From Marinobacter lutaoensis (GTDB lineage: Bacteria > Pseudomonadota > Gammaproteobacteria > Pseudomonadales > Oleiphilaceae): a DNA stretch of 64,000 bases. Location: positions 276,298-340,297 of the forward strand of contig NZ_MSCW01000008.1 of assembly GCF_001981305.1 (NCBI RefSeq), given 5' to 3'. Below the pieces are notes generated by a model that did no database searches, was not told the origin of the DNA, and was given only the letters and a program-made list of their open reading frames with translations. Within the stretch, counting starts at the first letter, position 1; every line of letters starts with the position of its first letter. The position numbers and the translations under genes were made by a program. Positions 36,636-45,457 of this stretch are shown here, piece by piece.

Positions 36636-37624
36636 GCGGACCCGACCTTCGCGCCGTGACCCTGGTGGAGGCCGTCAACCTGGCCCTGCACTGGGAAATG
36701 GCCCATGACGAGAATGTGGTGGTGTTGGGCGAGGACATTGCCACCAATGGCGGTGTGTTCCGTGCCACCGTGGGACTGAAGGAGGCGTTCGGCTACAAGC
36801 GGGTGATGGACACGCCGCTGGCGGAAAATCTGATCGCCGGTACCGCCATTGGCATGGCCACCCAGGGCCTGCGGCCGGTGGCTGAATTCCAGTTTATGGG
36901 CTTCATCTACGCCGGCATGGAGCAGATCGTCAGTCACGCCGCGCGCATGCGCAACCGTACCCGGGGCCGGCTGCACTGCCCGCTGGTGTATCGGGCGCCG
37001 TTTGGTGGCGGCATCCACGCCCCCGAGCACCACTCTGAAAGCACCGAGGCCCTGTTCGCCCATATTCCGGGCCTGCGGGTGGTGATCCCCAGCTCGCCGC
37101 AGCGGGCCTACGGCTTGCTGCTGGCGGCCATCCGCAACCCGGACCCGGTGCTGTTCCTGGAACCCAAGCGCATCTACCGGGCGGTGACCCAGCAGGTGGA
37201 CAACAATGGCGAGGCCCTGCCGCTGGATACCTGCTTCACCCTGCGCGAGGGTGAGGACGTCACCTTGATTACCTGGGGCGCCTGCGTGCTGGAAACCTTG
37301 CAGGCGGCGGACCGGCTGGCGGCGCAGGGCATCACCTGCGAGGTGATCGATGTGGCCACGGTGTCGCCGCTGGACCGGGATACGCTGCTGTGCTCGGTGG
37401 CCAAGACCGGGCGAGCGGTGATTGTGCACGAGGCCTGCCGGAACGGCGGCGTCGGCGCCGAGGTGGCCGCCTCCATTGCCGAAGGGGCGTTTCTGGATCT
37501 CCAGGCTCCGGTGGTCCGGGTGACCGGGTACGACACCGTGATGCCGTACTACCGCAATGAACAGGCCTACCTGCCCCAGGTCGGGGATATCGTGGAGGCC
37601 GTCGAACAGGTGATTGCGCTATGA
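36632..37624 (+). CDS. pdhB: 2-oxoacid dehydrogenase E1 beta subunit
   Basis: A 330-residue E1 beta chain. Conserved blocks include NLALHWEMAHDENVVVLGED, FRATVGL, DTPLAENLIAG and PVVRVTGYDTVMPYYRNEQAYLP in part. It pairs with PdhA to form the active site at the subunit interface. It overlaps the alpha gene upstream and the E2 gene downstream by four bases each (ATGA), a sign of tight translational coupling and fixed stoichiometry. Confidence 0.93.
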   Translation: MSGPDLRAVTLVEAVNLALHWEMAHDENVVVLGEDIATNGGVFRATVGLKEAFGYKRVMDTPLAENLIAGTAIGMATQGLRPVAEFQFMGFIYAGMEQIVSHAARMRNRTRGRLHCPLVYRAPFGGGIHAPEHHSESTEALFAHIPGLRVVIPSSPQRAYGLLLAAIRNPDPVLFLEPKRIYRAVTQQVDNNGEALPLDTCFTLREGEDVTLITWGACVLETLQAADRLAAQGITCEVIDVATVSPLDRDTLLCSVAKTGRAVIVHEACRNGGVGAEVAASIAEGAFLDLQAPVVRVTGYDTVMPYYRNEQAYLPQVGDIVEAVEQVIAL

Positions 37625-38739
37625 AACACTTCAAGCTGCCGGATCTCGGGGAAGGGTTGCCCGAGGCCGAAATCGTCGAGTGGCACGTCAAGGTCGGGGA
37701 CACCGTATCGGTGGATCAGGTGCTGGTCAGCGTTGAAACCGCCAAGGCCATTGTCGAGGTGCCATCGCCCGAGGCGGGCACCATCGCCAAGCTCTACGGC
37801 GAGCCGGGTGACATCATCCACACCGGCGAGCCGCTGGTGGCGTTCGAGGGAGAGGGCGGTGACCGCGGTACGGTGGTGGGAGAACTCAAGTCCGGGGAGC
37901 CGTCCGCCGGCGGTCCGTCCGCGGACACGTTCATCATCGGCGCCGCCGCCTCCAGCCGGCGCGCCCGGGCCAACCGGGCAACCCCGGGGGTGCGGGCGCT
38001 GGCCGAGCGGCTCGGGGTGAGTCTGGAGCAGATCAAGGGCAGTGGTCCCGGCGGCCTGATCACCAACGACGACGTGCACCGGCACGCCAGCCACCAGAAA
38101 CAGCTGGTGGACGCCGAGCCCCTGCGGGGTACCCGGCGCACCATGGCCAAGAACATGGCCCTGTCCCATGCCCAGGTGGTGCCGGTGTCCATTTTCGAGG
38201 ATGCGGACATCAGCGACTGGCCGCCGGGCACCGACATCACCATGCGCCTGGTCCAGGCCATCGGTGTGGCCTGCGAGGTGTCGCCGGCCCTGAACTGCTG
38301 GTTCGACGGCGACAACCTCAGCCGCCGGTTGCTCCGGGAGGTGCATGTGGGCATTGCCGTGGATACGCCCGAGGGGTTGTTCGTGCCGGTGTTGAGGGAC
38401 ATCACCCATCGCAGCCTGAAGGATCTGCGCCAGGGGCTGGAAAACCTGCGCGAGGCGGTGGCCACCCGCACGATTCCGCCCGGGGAAATGCAGGGCGCCA
38501 CCATCACCCTGTCCAATTTCGGCACCCTCGCCGGGCAATACGCCAACCCGGTGGTTACGCCACCCCAGGTGGCCATCGTCGGGGCCGGGCGTATCCGGGA
38601 CAAGGTGCTTCCGGTGAACGGCGAACCCGCGGTCCGGCGGGTCCTGCCCTTGTCGCTGACGTTCGATCACCGGGCCGCCACCGGTGGCGAGGCGGCGCGA
38701 TTCCTGGGTGCCATGGTGCAGTTCTTGAGGGAGACTTGA
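37621..38739 (+). CDS. pdhC: Dihydrolipoamide acyltransferase E2, single lipoyl domain
   Basis: A 372-residue E2 core. One lipoyl domain (1-80) with lipoyl lysine K42 in VETAKA, a subunit-binding domain (about 115-150, RATPGVRALAERLGV), then the catalytic domain. The catalytic segment reads FDHRAATGG with H350, where the usual DHRxxDG has Asp; here T354 replaces it. The subfamily may use Thr normally, but this should be noted. No E3 gene follows, so lipoamide dehydrogenase must come from another locus. Confidence 0.92.
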   Translation: MKHFKLPDLGEGLPEAEIVEWHVKVGDTVSVDQVLVSVETAKAIVEVPSPEAGTIAKLYGEPGDIIHTGEPLVAFEGEGGDRGTVVGELKSGEPSAGGPSADTFIIGAAASSRRARANRATPGVRALAERLGVSLEQIKGSGPGGLITNDDVHRHASHQKQLVDAEPLRGTRRTMAKNMALSHAQVVPVSIFEDADISDWPPGTDITMRLVQAIGVACEVSPALNCWFDGDNLSRRLLREVHVGIAVDTPEGLFVPVLRDITHRSLKDLRQGLENLREAVATRTIPPGEMQGATITLSNFGTLAGQYANPVVTPPQVAIVGAGRIRDKVLPVNGEPAVRRVLPLSLTFDHRAATGGEAARFLGAMVQFLRET

Positions 38740-38741
38740 GC

Positions 38742-38771
38742 TCCGTCAAGGAAACGACAATTATTGACGGA
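38742..38771. promoter_or_regulatory. 8-bp inverted repeat after the E2 gene
   Basis: TCCGTCAA (38742-38749) and TTGACGGA (38764-38771) are exact reverse complements with a 14-bp spacer, directly after the E2 stop. It may be a terminator stem or an operator for the next gene. Confidence 0.4.
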
Positions 38772-38811
38772 TGCAAGCCGGGTCCGGGGCGTGATGTGTT
38801 GGAACGCTACC

Positions 38812-38817
38812 TATAAT
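38812..38817 (+). promoter_or_regulatory. Candidate -10 element before the GGDEF-EAL gene
   Basis: A perfect TATAAT at 38812-38817. No -35 box with correct spacing is apparent. If used, transcription would begin a few bases before the TTG at 38828, which favours a later start codon. Confidence 0.3.
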
Positions 38818-38827
38818 ACGGAGCCGT

Positions 38828-41152
38828 TTGTGTGATCGCTGTTTCAACAAACTCCGGAAACCCGGTTTGGCCATTATAAAACGCAACATTTGGGCCTTGT
38901 TCGTGCTGGTCTTGCTGGGCGGCGCGGCGGTCCTGTCCGTATCGCTGGCCGCCCGCTGGCAAACGATCCTGTCCGACGAGCAGGCCTATCAGGCGGCCCG
39001 GGCCGAGCTGGTGGGGCAGGCGGTGGAAAGTCTGCTACGCACCCAGGAGCTGGTGCTGGACGTGATCGGCCGGGAGCTGCTTCGTCGGGAGGAGGGCCTG
39101 CTCGATGCCAGCCGTCAGATCCCTCTGCTCGACAGCATTCTCGAGGTGGACCCCATTCTGCGGGGGTTCGGGCTGGCTCGTCCCGACGGCCAGCTGGTCC
39201 GGGTCAGCACCAATCTGGACCTGGACCGCCTGCCCAACCTGCTGACGCATCCGGCCACCCGGCAAAGCTTCCTCCAGGCGCTCGACTCGCCGGCCATGGT
39301 GGTGGGGCGGACCTACTACGTCGAAGCCATGGATGCCTGGGCCATTCCCATCCGCAAAGCGCTGCGCACGGAAACGGACGAGGTGAAGGCTGTCATGACC
39401 GCCGGCCTCAGACTGGGCTCCGGTGCCACGGTGTTCGATCAAGTCCTGCACGACGGCGACAGCGATGGCGTGATTCTCTATCGGGAAAACGACGGCTACG
39501 TGCAGTTCATGTCTCGGGAAGGGGTGGGCCCGGAACAGTATTCCCAGGTGTTCCGGCCCGAGTCGGTGCGTCAGCAGGACCGGCGGCTTCTGGAGGAACA
39601 GCTGGGTATCCCGGTGGAAGAGGTCAAGGCCCGGGGACGTGCGGTGGTTCTGAGCACCCAGCGCCAGGGGCAGTCCTTCGTGACCGCGGCACAGTTTATC
39701 GGCCGCTACGGACTCTGGGCCATATCGGAAACCAGCATGGCGCCCCTGTACCGCCAGTTTGGCGCCTATCTCTCCGGCTATCTGCTGGTGTTCGTGGTGC
39801 TGGCGACGGTGCTGTTCTGGCTGTTCCGCATCATCGACGGGGCCGAGCGCTACCGGCGTGCCGAGCTGTTGCACCTGTCACGGCACGACGAGCTCACCGG
39901 CCTGCGTAACCGGCCCGGCCTGCTGGACCGCCTGGACGAGCTGATGGCCCAGGGCACGGCGTTCAGTCTGGTGGTGGTCAACATCGACAACTTCAAGGGC
40001 ATCAACGACCGCTTCGGTCAGGAATCCGGCGATGAGGTCCTGGCGGCCTTTGGCCGGCGCCTGCGCTCCCTGGTTGCCAAGACCGATGACCTTGCACGCC
40101 TGGGCAGCGACGAATTTGCCGTGCTGACACCGAGTGCCGAGCCGAGTGCCGTCGAGCACGCCTGTCGTGACCTGGCCCGGGAGCTGGCGGAAACCTTCCA
40201 GGCCGGCCGCCTGCGTCTGCAGCTGACCGCCAGCATCGGCGTGGCGATCTACCCCGGCCACGCGGACTCCCCGAACAAGCTGATCCGAAGCGCCCACGTG
40301 GCCCTGTACGAGGCCAAGCAGAGCCGGAACGCGGTGTGTGTGTACCGGCAGGACATGGATCTTGAGTACCTGCGCCGGCTCCAGGTGGAACAGCGCCTGC
40401 GTTACGGCTTGGCGGCGGGGGCCCTGCACATGGTGTATCAGCCGCAGGTGGATGCCGAGGGCACCCCGGTGGGCTTGGAGGCCCTGGTGCGCTGGCACGA
40501 CGAAGAACTGGGGGATGTTGCGCCGTCCGAGTTCGTGGAGGTGGCGGAAAAAAGCGGGCTAATGGTGCCGCTGGGGGACTGGGTGCTGGAGACCAGCATG
40601 CGTGAGTACAGCGAACTCCGCCGTGCCCTGGGCGCGGCCTTAGGCTTGGCCATCAATATCTCCGTCATCCAGTTCCGGCAGCCGGACTTCGTGGCCCGGG
40701 TCATGGCGACGCTGGCGCGGTACGGAGTGGCTCCCCAGGAGCTGGTGCTGGAAATCACCGAGACCCTGTTCATGTCCTCCTTTGCCCAGGTGGTGGAGAA
40801 ACTGACTCAACTGCGGGCGGAGGGTATCCGCATTTCCATGGACGACTTCGGCACCGGCTACTCCTCTCTCAGCCTGCTGCGCAAGCTGCCCATCGACGAG
40901 CTGAAAATCGACAAAAGCTTCGTCGATAACATTCTGGACGACGAGAAGGCCCACAACATGATCGAGAGCATCGTCGCCATCGCCACCAGCCACCACATGG
41001 AGCTGGTGGCCGAGGGGGTGGAGCAGAAGGGGCAGGCCGAAACCCTGGTGCGGCTGGGCTGCCGGCGCTTCCAGGGCTACTACTTCGGGCGGCCGATGAG
41101 CATGGCCGAGTTCCGTGAGCGGCTGTTGCAGCCGGACGGCTGCGACCATTAG
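38828..41152 (+). CDS. Membrane GGDEF-EAL protein with extracytoplasmic sensor
   Basis: Up to 774 residues. A helix near residues 22-42 and a second near 316-340 bracket a periplasmic sensor of about 270 residues that looks like a Cache domain. The GGDEF domain has the variant G426-S-D-E-F430, and the EAL domain keeps EALVRW, INISV, LEITET, DDFGTGYSS, LKIDKSF, AEGVEQ and QGYYFGRP, so phosphodiesterase activity is likely and cyclase activity uncertain. The start is unsure: TTG 38828 or TTG 38867, the second giving a protein that begins just before the first helix. Confidence 0.9.
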   Translation: MCDRCFNKLRKPGLAIIKRNIWALFVLVLLGGAAVLSVSLAARWQTILSDEQAYQAARAELVGQAVESLLRTQELVLDVIGRELLRREEGLLDASRQIPLLDSILEVDPILRGFGLARPDGQLVRVSTNLDLDRLPNLLTHPATRQSFLQALDSPAMVVGRTYYVEAMDAWAIPIRKALRTETDEVKAVMTAGLRLGSGATVFDQVLHDGDSDGVILYRENDGYVQFMSREGVGPEQYSQVFRPESVRQQDRRLLEEQLGIPVEEVKARGRAVVLSTQRQGQSFVTAAQFIGRYGLWAISETSMAPLYRQFGAYLSGYLLVFVVLATVLFWLFRIIDGAERYRRAELLHLSRHDELTGLRNRPGLLDRLDELMAQGTAFSLVVVNIDNFKGINDRFGQESGDEVLAAFGRRLRSLVAKTDDLARLGSDEFAVLTPSAEPSAVEHACRDLARELAETFQAGRLRLQLTASIGVAIYPGHADSPNKLIRSAHVALYEAKQSRNAVCVYRQDMDLEYLRRLQVEQRLRYGLAAGALHMVYQPQVDAEGTPVGLEALVRWHDEELGDVAPSEFVEVAEKSGLMVPLGDWVLETSMREYSELRRALGAALGLAINISVIQFRQPDFVARVMATLARYGVAPQELVLEITETLFMSSFAQVVEKLTQLRAEGIRISMDDFGTGYSSLSLLRKLPIDELKIDKSFVDNILDDEKAHNMIESIVAIATSHHMELVAEGVEQKGQAETLVRLGCRRFQGYYFGRPMSMAEFRERLLQPDGCDH

Positions 41153-41232
41153 CCGCAGCTGTCCGCTTGGCATGGCACCGGTACCCTCACTATGCTGCGG
41201 GCACGGTATCAACGATCAGAGGAATCCTGTCG

Positions 41233-41736
41233 ATGAAAACAAGACTGATGGCCCTGTGCCTGCTGTTCGCTGCCATGGTGCCCGTGGCCCATGCCCATCA
41301 TTACCGCCACGGCGACCTCACCATCGACCACCCCTGGAGCCGGCCGACGCCGCCCGGCACGCCGATGGGGGTCGGCTACATGCGCATTACCAACGACGGC
41401 ACCGGGGATGCGGTCCTGGTGAGCGCACACACCCCCCGGGCCGGACACGTCTCCATTCACGAAACGGTGATGCACGACGGCGTGATGCGGATGCAGTCGG
41501 TCGACGGCGGACTGGTGATTCCCGCCGGCCAGACGGTGGAACTCAAGCCCCACGGTTACCACCTGATGCTGGAACAGCTCCAGGAGCCCCTGCGGGAGGG
41601 CGAGCGCATTCCTCTGACCCTGCAGTTCCGGGGCATGGCGCCGCTCGAGGTGGAGCTGGCGGTGCAGCCGCTGGATGACGGTGGCGACGAGGCGCACGAG
41701 GGCATGAATCACGACATGCACTCGATGGATCACTGA
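41233..41736 (+). CDS. PCu(A)C family periplasmic copper chaperone
   Basis: A 167-residue exported protein with signal peptide (about 1-21, ending HAHA-like) and the PCuAC fold. Copper ligands of the family, H and M, are visible: HETVMHDGVMRMQ and the C-terminal HEGMNHDMHSMDH tail rich in Met and His. PWSRPTPPGTPMGVGYMRI is the family start motif. It probably delivers Cu(I) to cytochrome oxidase. GAGGA precedes the ATG. It overlaps the next small frame by one base (TGATG). Confidence 0.9.
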   Translation: MKTRLMALCLLFAAMVPVAHAHHYRHGDLTIDHPWSRPTPPGTPMGVGYMRITNDGTGDAVLVSAHTPRAGHVSIHETVMHDGVMRMQSVDGGLVIPAGQTVELKPHGYHLMLEQLQEPLREGERIPLTLQFRGMAPLEVELAVQPLDDGGDEAHEGMNHDMHSMDH

Positions 41737-41966
41737 TGCGGGACACGCTCCCCGACGCGCGCGACGGCCTGACCCGGATCGAGCGCGTTATCCTCCACGT
41801 CCTGAACGAGACCCGGCGGGAGCTGGGCGGGCGGGACGTGCCCACCGCCATGCTGTACGGCCGGGTGCTGGAATACGTCAACCTCAGCGAGGCGGAGTTG
41901 CAGATGTATCTGACACGGCTGGGGGCGATGGGTCACCCGCCTGGGTGCAGCGGGTCGAACCGGTAG
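41736..41966 (+). CDS. Small hypothetical protein
   Basis: A 76-residue frame that begins in the stop of the copper chaperone gene. It is charged, has likely helices (RIERVILHVLNETRREL, YGRVLEYVNLSEAELQMYL) and no motif I recognise. The final 34 bases overlap the convergent mtfA. It may be a conserved small partner of the copper gene or a chance frame; the overlap of stop and start favours the first. Confidence 0.5.
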   Translation: MRDTLPDARDGLTRIERVILHVLNETRRELGGRDVPTAMLYGRVLEYVNLSEAELQMYLTRLGAMGHPPGCSGSNR

Positions 41967-42793
41967 AAGCCGAGCAGGGCCTGATAAACGTCCGGCTGCG
42001 CCTGCCGCAGGTGCGCGGGCTCCTGGAAAAAGGCTTCCGTAAGAACCGCGAAGAACTCGGCGGGCTCGGTGGCACCGTAAGGATCGAGCCAGGGCCGGTG
42101 ATGGTGGGCCAGGGCCTGGTGCAGGTCGTCCCAGGCGTCGGTCATGATCCGGTGCCAGGCTTCGGCTTGCGATCCCGGCAGCGGAGGTGCCCCGTCGGCG
42201 GCGCCGTCCAGATAGTCCAGCTGATGGGCGAACTCGTGCAGGATCACATTGTGCGGGCAGTGGGGATCGGTGGCGGCCTCCTCGCATTCGCTCCAGGCCA
42301 GCACCACTTGGCCGTAGCCTGAAGCCTCCCCGGCCCGGATTTCCTCGCCTTCGTGCACCACCAAGTCATGTTCCCAGGCGTGCTGCACCCGGAACACCTC
42401 CGGATACACCAGGATGCTGCGGATATCGTCGTAATCCGAGAAATGCCGCCCAAGAAGCAGCAGGCAGGCATGACCGGCGATGGTCAGCCGGACCCGGTCG
42501 TCCACCTCGAAACCGTCGCAGCCGTAGAACGCCTTCTCCGAGAGGAACAGTTGCACCCGCTGCTCCAGGCGCCGCTGCCGCGCTTTGGAGAGCCGACGAT
42601 AGAGCGGCACCTGATGCCACAGCAGGCGCCGCCAGGCGTCCGGGAAGGGCTTGCGCAGCGTCCGGCGGCGGCGCCAGTCACGGTAGCAGAACAGGTAGAA
42701 CACCGAGCCCGCGATCAGGGCAATGGCGAAAAGGGCAAACAGCAGGGGCGGTGACACGCGAAGTCTTCTTTTGTCTGTGGCTGGATGGCACAT
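41933..42793 (-). CDS. mtfA: MtfA-type zinc peptidase, membrane-anchored
   Basis: A 286-residue metallopeptidase. HEFAHQLD gives the HExxH zinc motif and EFFAVLTEAFF the glutamate helix, as in E. coli MtfA (265), which titrates the Mlc repressor and cleaves small peptides. The N-terminal helix (about 14-33, PPLLFALFAIALIAGSV) is an addition relative to the E. coli protein and should hold it at the inner membrane. ATG 42793 lacks a strong ribosome site; a GTG 36 bases later is possible. It stands alone. Confidence 0.88.
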   Translation of the reverse strand: MCHPATDKRRLRVSPPLLFALFAIALIAGSVFYLFCYRDWRRRRTLRKPFPDAWRRLLWHQVPLYRRLSKARQRRLEQRVQLFLSEKAFYGCDGFEVDDRVRLTIAGHACLLLLGRHFSDYDDIRSILVYPEVFRVQHAWEHDLVVHEGEEIRAGEASGYGQVVLAWSECEEAATDPHCPHNVILHEFAHQLDYLDGAADGAPPLPGSQAEAWHRIMTDAWDDLHQALAHHHRPWLDPYGATEPAEFFAVLTEAFFQEPAHLRQAQPDVYQALLGFYRFDPLHPGG

Positions 42794-42898
42794 GATACCG
42801 CGATGGCGACAGCGCCGGCACGGGGGGGCTAGAGTCAGGAAAGATACCGGCGTCCGCCGGTGTCGGATGCACGCCGCGAGGGCGGCAAGGAGACTGTT

Positions 42899-43450
42899 GT
42901 GGAAAAACTGCCGTTGGCCAAGGCATTCCTGCTGATTGAGCCCGGGCCCGTGCTCTGGGTCACCACCCGCGGCGCCGATGGGCGTAACAACCTGATGACG
43001 GCGACCTGGCACATGGTGATGGCGTTTGGCGAGGCGCCCCGCTTCGCGTTGCTGACCGGGCCCTGGAACTATTCCTGCCAGGCCCTGCTGGAAACCCGTG
43101 AGTGCGTGCTGGCGATACCGACCGTCGACCTGGCGCATACCGTTGTCGACGTGGGCATGTGCAGCGGCCAGGAGACCGACAAATTCGAGCGTTTCGGGCT
43201 GACACCGCGGGCGGCGGAACAGGTGACCGCGCCCCTGGTGGCGGAGTGTCTAGGCAATATCGAATGCCGGGTGGTGGAGCACATTGCCCGGCATGACCTG
43301 TTCATTCTGGACGGCGTACAGGCTTGGCACGACCCGGGCCGGAGTGAGCGCCGCACCCTGCACGCCGTCGGTGACGGCCGGTTCGTGGTGGACGGGGAAA
43401 CCCTGGACCTGCGCGCGCGGATGGCGGCGAAGATCCCACCGGGTGTCTGA
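42899..43450 (+). CDS. Flavin reductase-like (DIM6/NTAB family) protein
   Basis: A 183-residue FMN-binding split barrel. PVLWVTTRGADGRNNLMTA is in the flavin-binding region in part, and FALLTGPWNYS, LAIPTVDLA and CVLAI follow the family pattern. Members reduce flavin for partner oxygenases or bind FMN in other reactions; the partner is not evident here. GTG 42899 is chosen because AAGGAG lies 6 bases before it. The gene is convergent with rnz and divergent from mtfA. Confidence 0.82.
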   Translation: MEKLPLAKAFLLIEPGPVLWVTTRGADGRNNLMTATWHMVMAFGEAPRFALLTGPWNYSCQALLETRECVLAIPTVDLAHTVVDVGMCSGQETDKFERFGLTPRAAEQVTAPLVAECLGNIECRVVEHIARHDLFILDGVQAWHDPGRSERRTLHAVGDGRFVVDGETLDLRARMAAKIPPGV

Positions 43451-43461
43451 GCCCTATCCGG

Positions 43462-44478
43462 CTACGGCGGGGGCTGGATTCCGGCATCGGGGCGGGTTCT
43501 GCCCCGGCCCGCTGGCGGCGTGACATCGCGGAGGGTCAGGTCTTTCTCCAGGCGGAAGGTGGCCAAGTCCCGGGCCAGCACCAGGTTGCCCCGGTACCAC
43601 TGGCGGGCTTCCGCCTCGAGTTCGCCGATGTGCGGCCGGGCCCCCGGCCGGTCCTGGTAGCGGGAGCTGAAGTGGGTCAGCACCAGGTTGGGCAGCGCAG
43701 CCGACTGAGCGAACCGGGCCACCTGTGCCGCCGAACTGTGCTGCGGCCAGGAACCGACCCGGTCCGCCACCGCCTGGGTGTAGGTGGCTTCGTGCACCAG
43801 CACCTGCGCGCCTGTGCAGGCGGCGGCGAGCCGTTCCGGCGAGTCGTTGTCGCCGCCCACCACGATTTTCCTGGCAGGACGGGCGATCTCTGTGTAGTCG
43901 TCGCTGTACAGCACCCGGCCGTCGTCCAGCACCAGGTCCCGTCCCCGCTGCAGCTCGCCCCAGGCCGGACCGGGCTCGATGCCGTCGGCGATCAGCCGTG
44001 CCTGGCACAGCCGGCGCTCCGGGTTTCTTTCGGTGAATACGAAGGCGTGACAGGGCACCCGGTGCGACAGCGGCACGGCGGTGACCGACACAGCGTCGTC
44101 CTGCCACTGGAACCCGGGCGCCTCCGAATCCTGGTGCACCAGGTCATAGCCCAGGGTGGAGTCGGAATTGGCCAGGGCCGCCGCCACGAACGCCTGAACC
44201 GGCCGCGGTGCCACCAGGTGCAGGGGCTCGGTGCGCCCCAGCATGGAGGCGCTGGTGAGCAGCCCCGGCAGACCGAAGGTATGGTCGCCGTGCACATGGG
44301 TGATGAAAATGGCCCGCAGTTGCATCACCGACAGGGGCGTGTGCAGCAAACGGTGCTGTGTGCCTTCGCCGCAGTCGATCAGGTACCACTGCCGGGGGCG
44401 GCCATGGGCCAGGGCCAGGCCGGTCACGTTGCGGGTTTTGGTCGGCGTGCCGCCGGAGGTGCCGAGAAAGGTCAGGTC
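43462..44478 (-). CDS. rnz: Ribonuclease Z
   Basis: A 338-residue metallo-beta-lactamase nuclease that trims tRNA 3' ends. LTFLGTSGGTPTKTRN is the N-terminal strand motif, TH62VHGDH67 carries zinc ligands, LSHRVPCHAF follows and later HFSSRY. The length suits the bacterial short form (300-340). ATG 44478 lies after GGACGG; the frame is open up to 44526 without a better site. The terminal 25 residues are Pro and Arg rich and poorly conserved. Confidence 0.93.
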   Translation of the reverse strand, partial: DLTFLGTSGGTPTKTRNVTGLALAHGRPRQWYLIDCGEGTQHRLLHTPLSVMQLRAIFITHVHGDHTFGLPGLLTSASMLGRTEPLHLVAPRPVQAFVAAALANSDSTLGYDLVHQDSEAPGFQWQDDAVSVTAVPLSHRVPCHAFVFTERNPERRLCQARLIADGIEPGPAWGELQRGRDLVLDDGRVLYSDDYTEIARPARKIVVGGDNDSPERLAAACTGAQVLVHEATYTQAVADRVGSWPQHSSAAQVARFAQSAALPNLVLTHFSSRYQDRPGARPHIGELEAEARQWYRGNLVLARDLATFRLEKDLTLRDVTPPAGRGRTRPDAGIQPPP

Positions 44479-44599
44479 CATGGGTTCCGTCCTGGGCGGT
44501 AGATCGGTATATTCCCAGTGTTTCACGGAAAATCATAAGAAAACAGCGCCAAGTTGCCGCGTATTTCCCATTGCCCGAGTCACCGGATGGAGTCAAATC

Positions 44600-45454
44600 G
44601 TGACGGACCCCTTTTCCTATCAGAGTTTTGCCGTGGATGTGAACCATCACATCGCCCACGTCCAGTTCAAGCGGCCGGATGCCCTCAATACCATGAACAA
44701 AGCCTTCTGGCTGGAGCTGCCCCGCTGCATGCAGGCGATCGAGACGCAGACGGATGCCCGGGTCATCGTGATCTCGTCCACCGGCAAGCATTTCTCGGCC
44801 GGTATGGACCTGGGGGTGTTCACCGATCCCAAGTCGGTGCCCATGTCGGGGGACCCGGGGCGCATGGCGGAAAACCTGCGCCGGGTGGTCATGCAGTTGC
44901 AGGATACCGTCACGTCCTTGGAGCACGTGCGCCTGCCGGTCCTGGCGGCGATCCAGGGCGGCTGCATCGGTGGCGCCCTGGACCTGGTCTGCGCCGCCGA
45001 CAGCCGGTACTGCACTCGGGACGCCTACTTCACCATCAAGGAAACTGAACTGGGTATGACCGCCGACGTGGGCACGCTCCAGCGCCTGCCCAAGCTGATG
45101 CCGGCAGGGGTGGTCCGCGAGCTGGCGTACACCGGCCGCAAGTTCGGTGCCGAGGAGGCACACCGGTTGGGCTTCGTGAACAACGTCTATGACAGCCACG
45201 AAGCCCTGATCGAGGGCGTCATGGCCATCGCCGCGACCATTGCCGGCAACTCGCCACTGGCGGTGACCGGCTGCAAGGAAATGCTCAACTACAGTCGGGA
45301 CCATTCGGTGGCTGACAGCCTGAAGTACATGGCCACCTGGCAGGCCGGCATGTTCCGGCCCAATGACATGATGAAGACCTTCCAGGCCAAGGGGCAGAAC
45401 AAGGCGCCCGAATACGATGACCTGTTCCCGGTGAAGGGTCTGTTCGAACAGTAA
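44600..45454 (+). CDS. Delta3,5-delta2,4-dienoyl-CoA isomerase (crotonase family)
   Basis: A 284-residue crotonase. Its closest recalled relative is rat ECH1: MTADVGTLQRLPKLM carries the Asp that acts as general acid/base, and NYSRDHSVADSLKYMATW near the C-terminus is an ECH1 hallmark. The enzyme moves double bonds in odd-position polyunsaturated acyl-CoAs for beta-oxidation. GTG 44600 has GGAGT upstream; open frame upstream to 44231 is antisense to rnz and is left out. It stands next to a CPBP protease gene with a 3-bp gap. Confidence 0.92.
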   Translation: MTDPFSYQSFAVDVNHHIAHVQFKRPDALNTMNKAFWLELPRCMQAIETQTDARVIVISSTGKHFSAGMDLGVFTDPKSVPMSGDPGRMAENLRRVVMQLQDTVTSLEHVRLPVLAAIQGGCIGGALDLVCAADSRYCTRDAYFTIKETELGMTADVGTLQRLPKLMPAGVVRELAYTGRKFGAEEAHRLGFVNNVYDSHEALIEGVMAIAATIAGNSPLAVTGCKEMLNYSRDHSVADSLKYMATWQAGMFRPNDMMKTFQAKGQNKAPEYDDLFPVKGLFEQ

Positions 45455-45457
45455 ACC

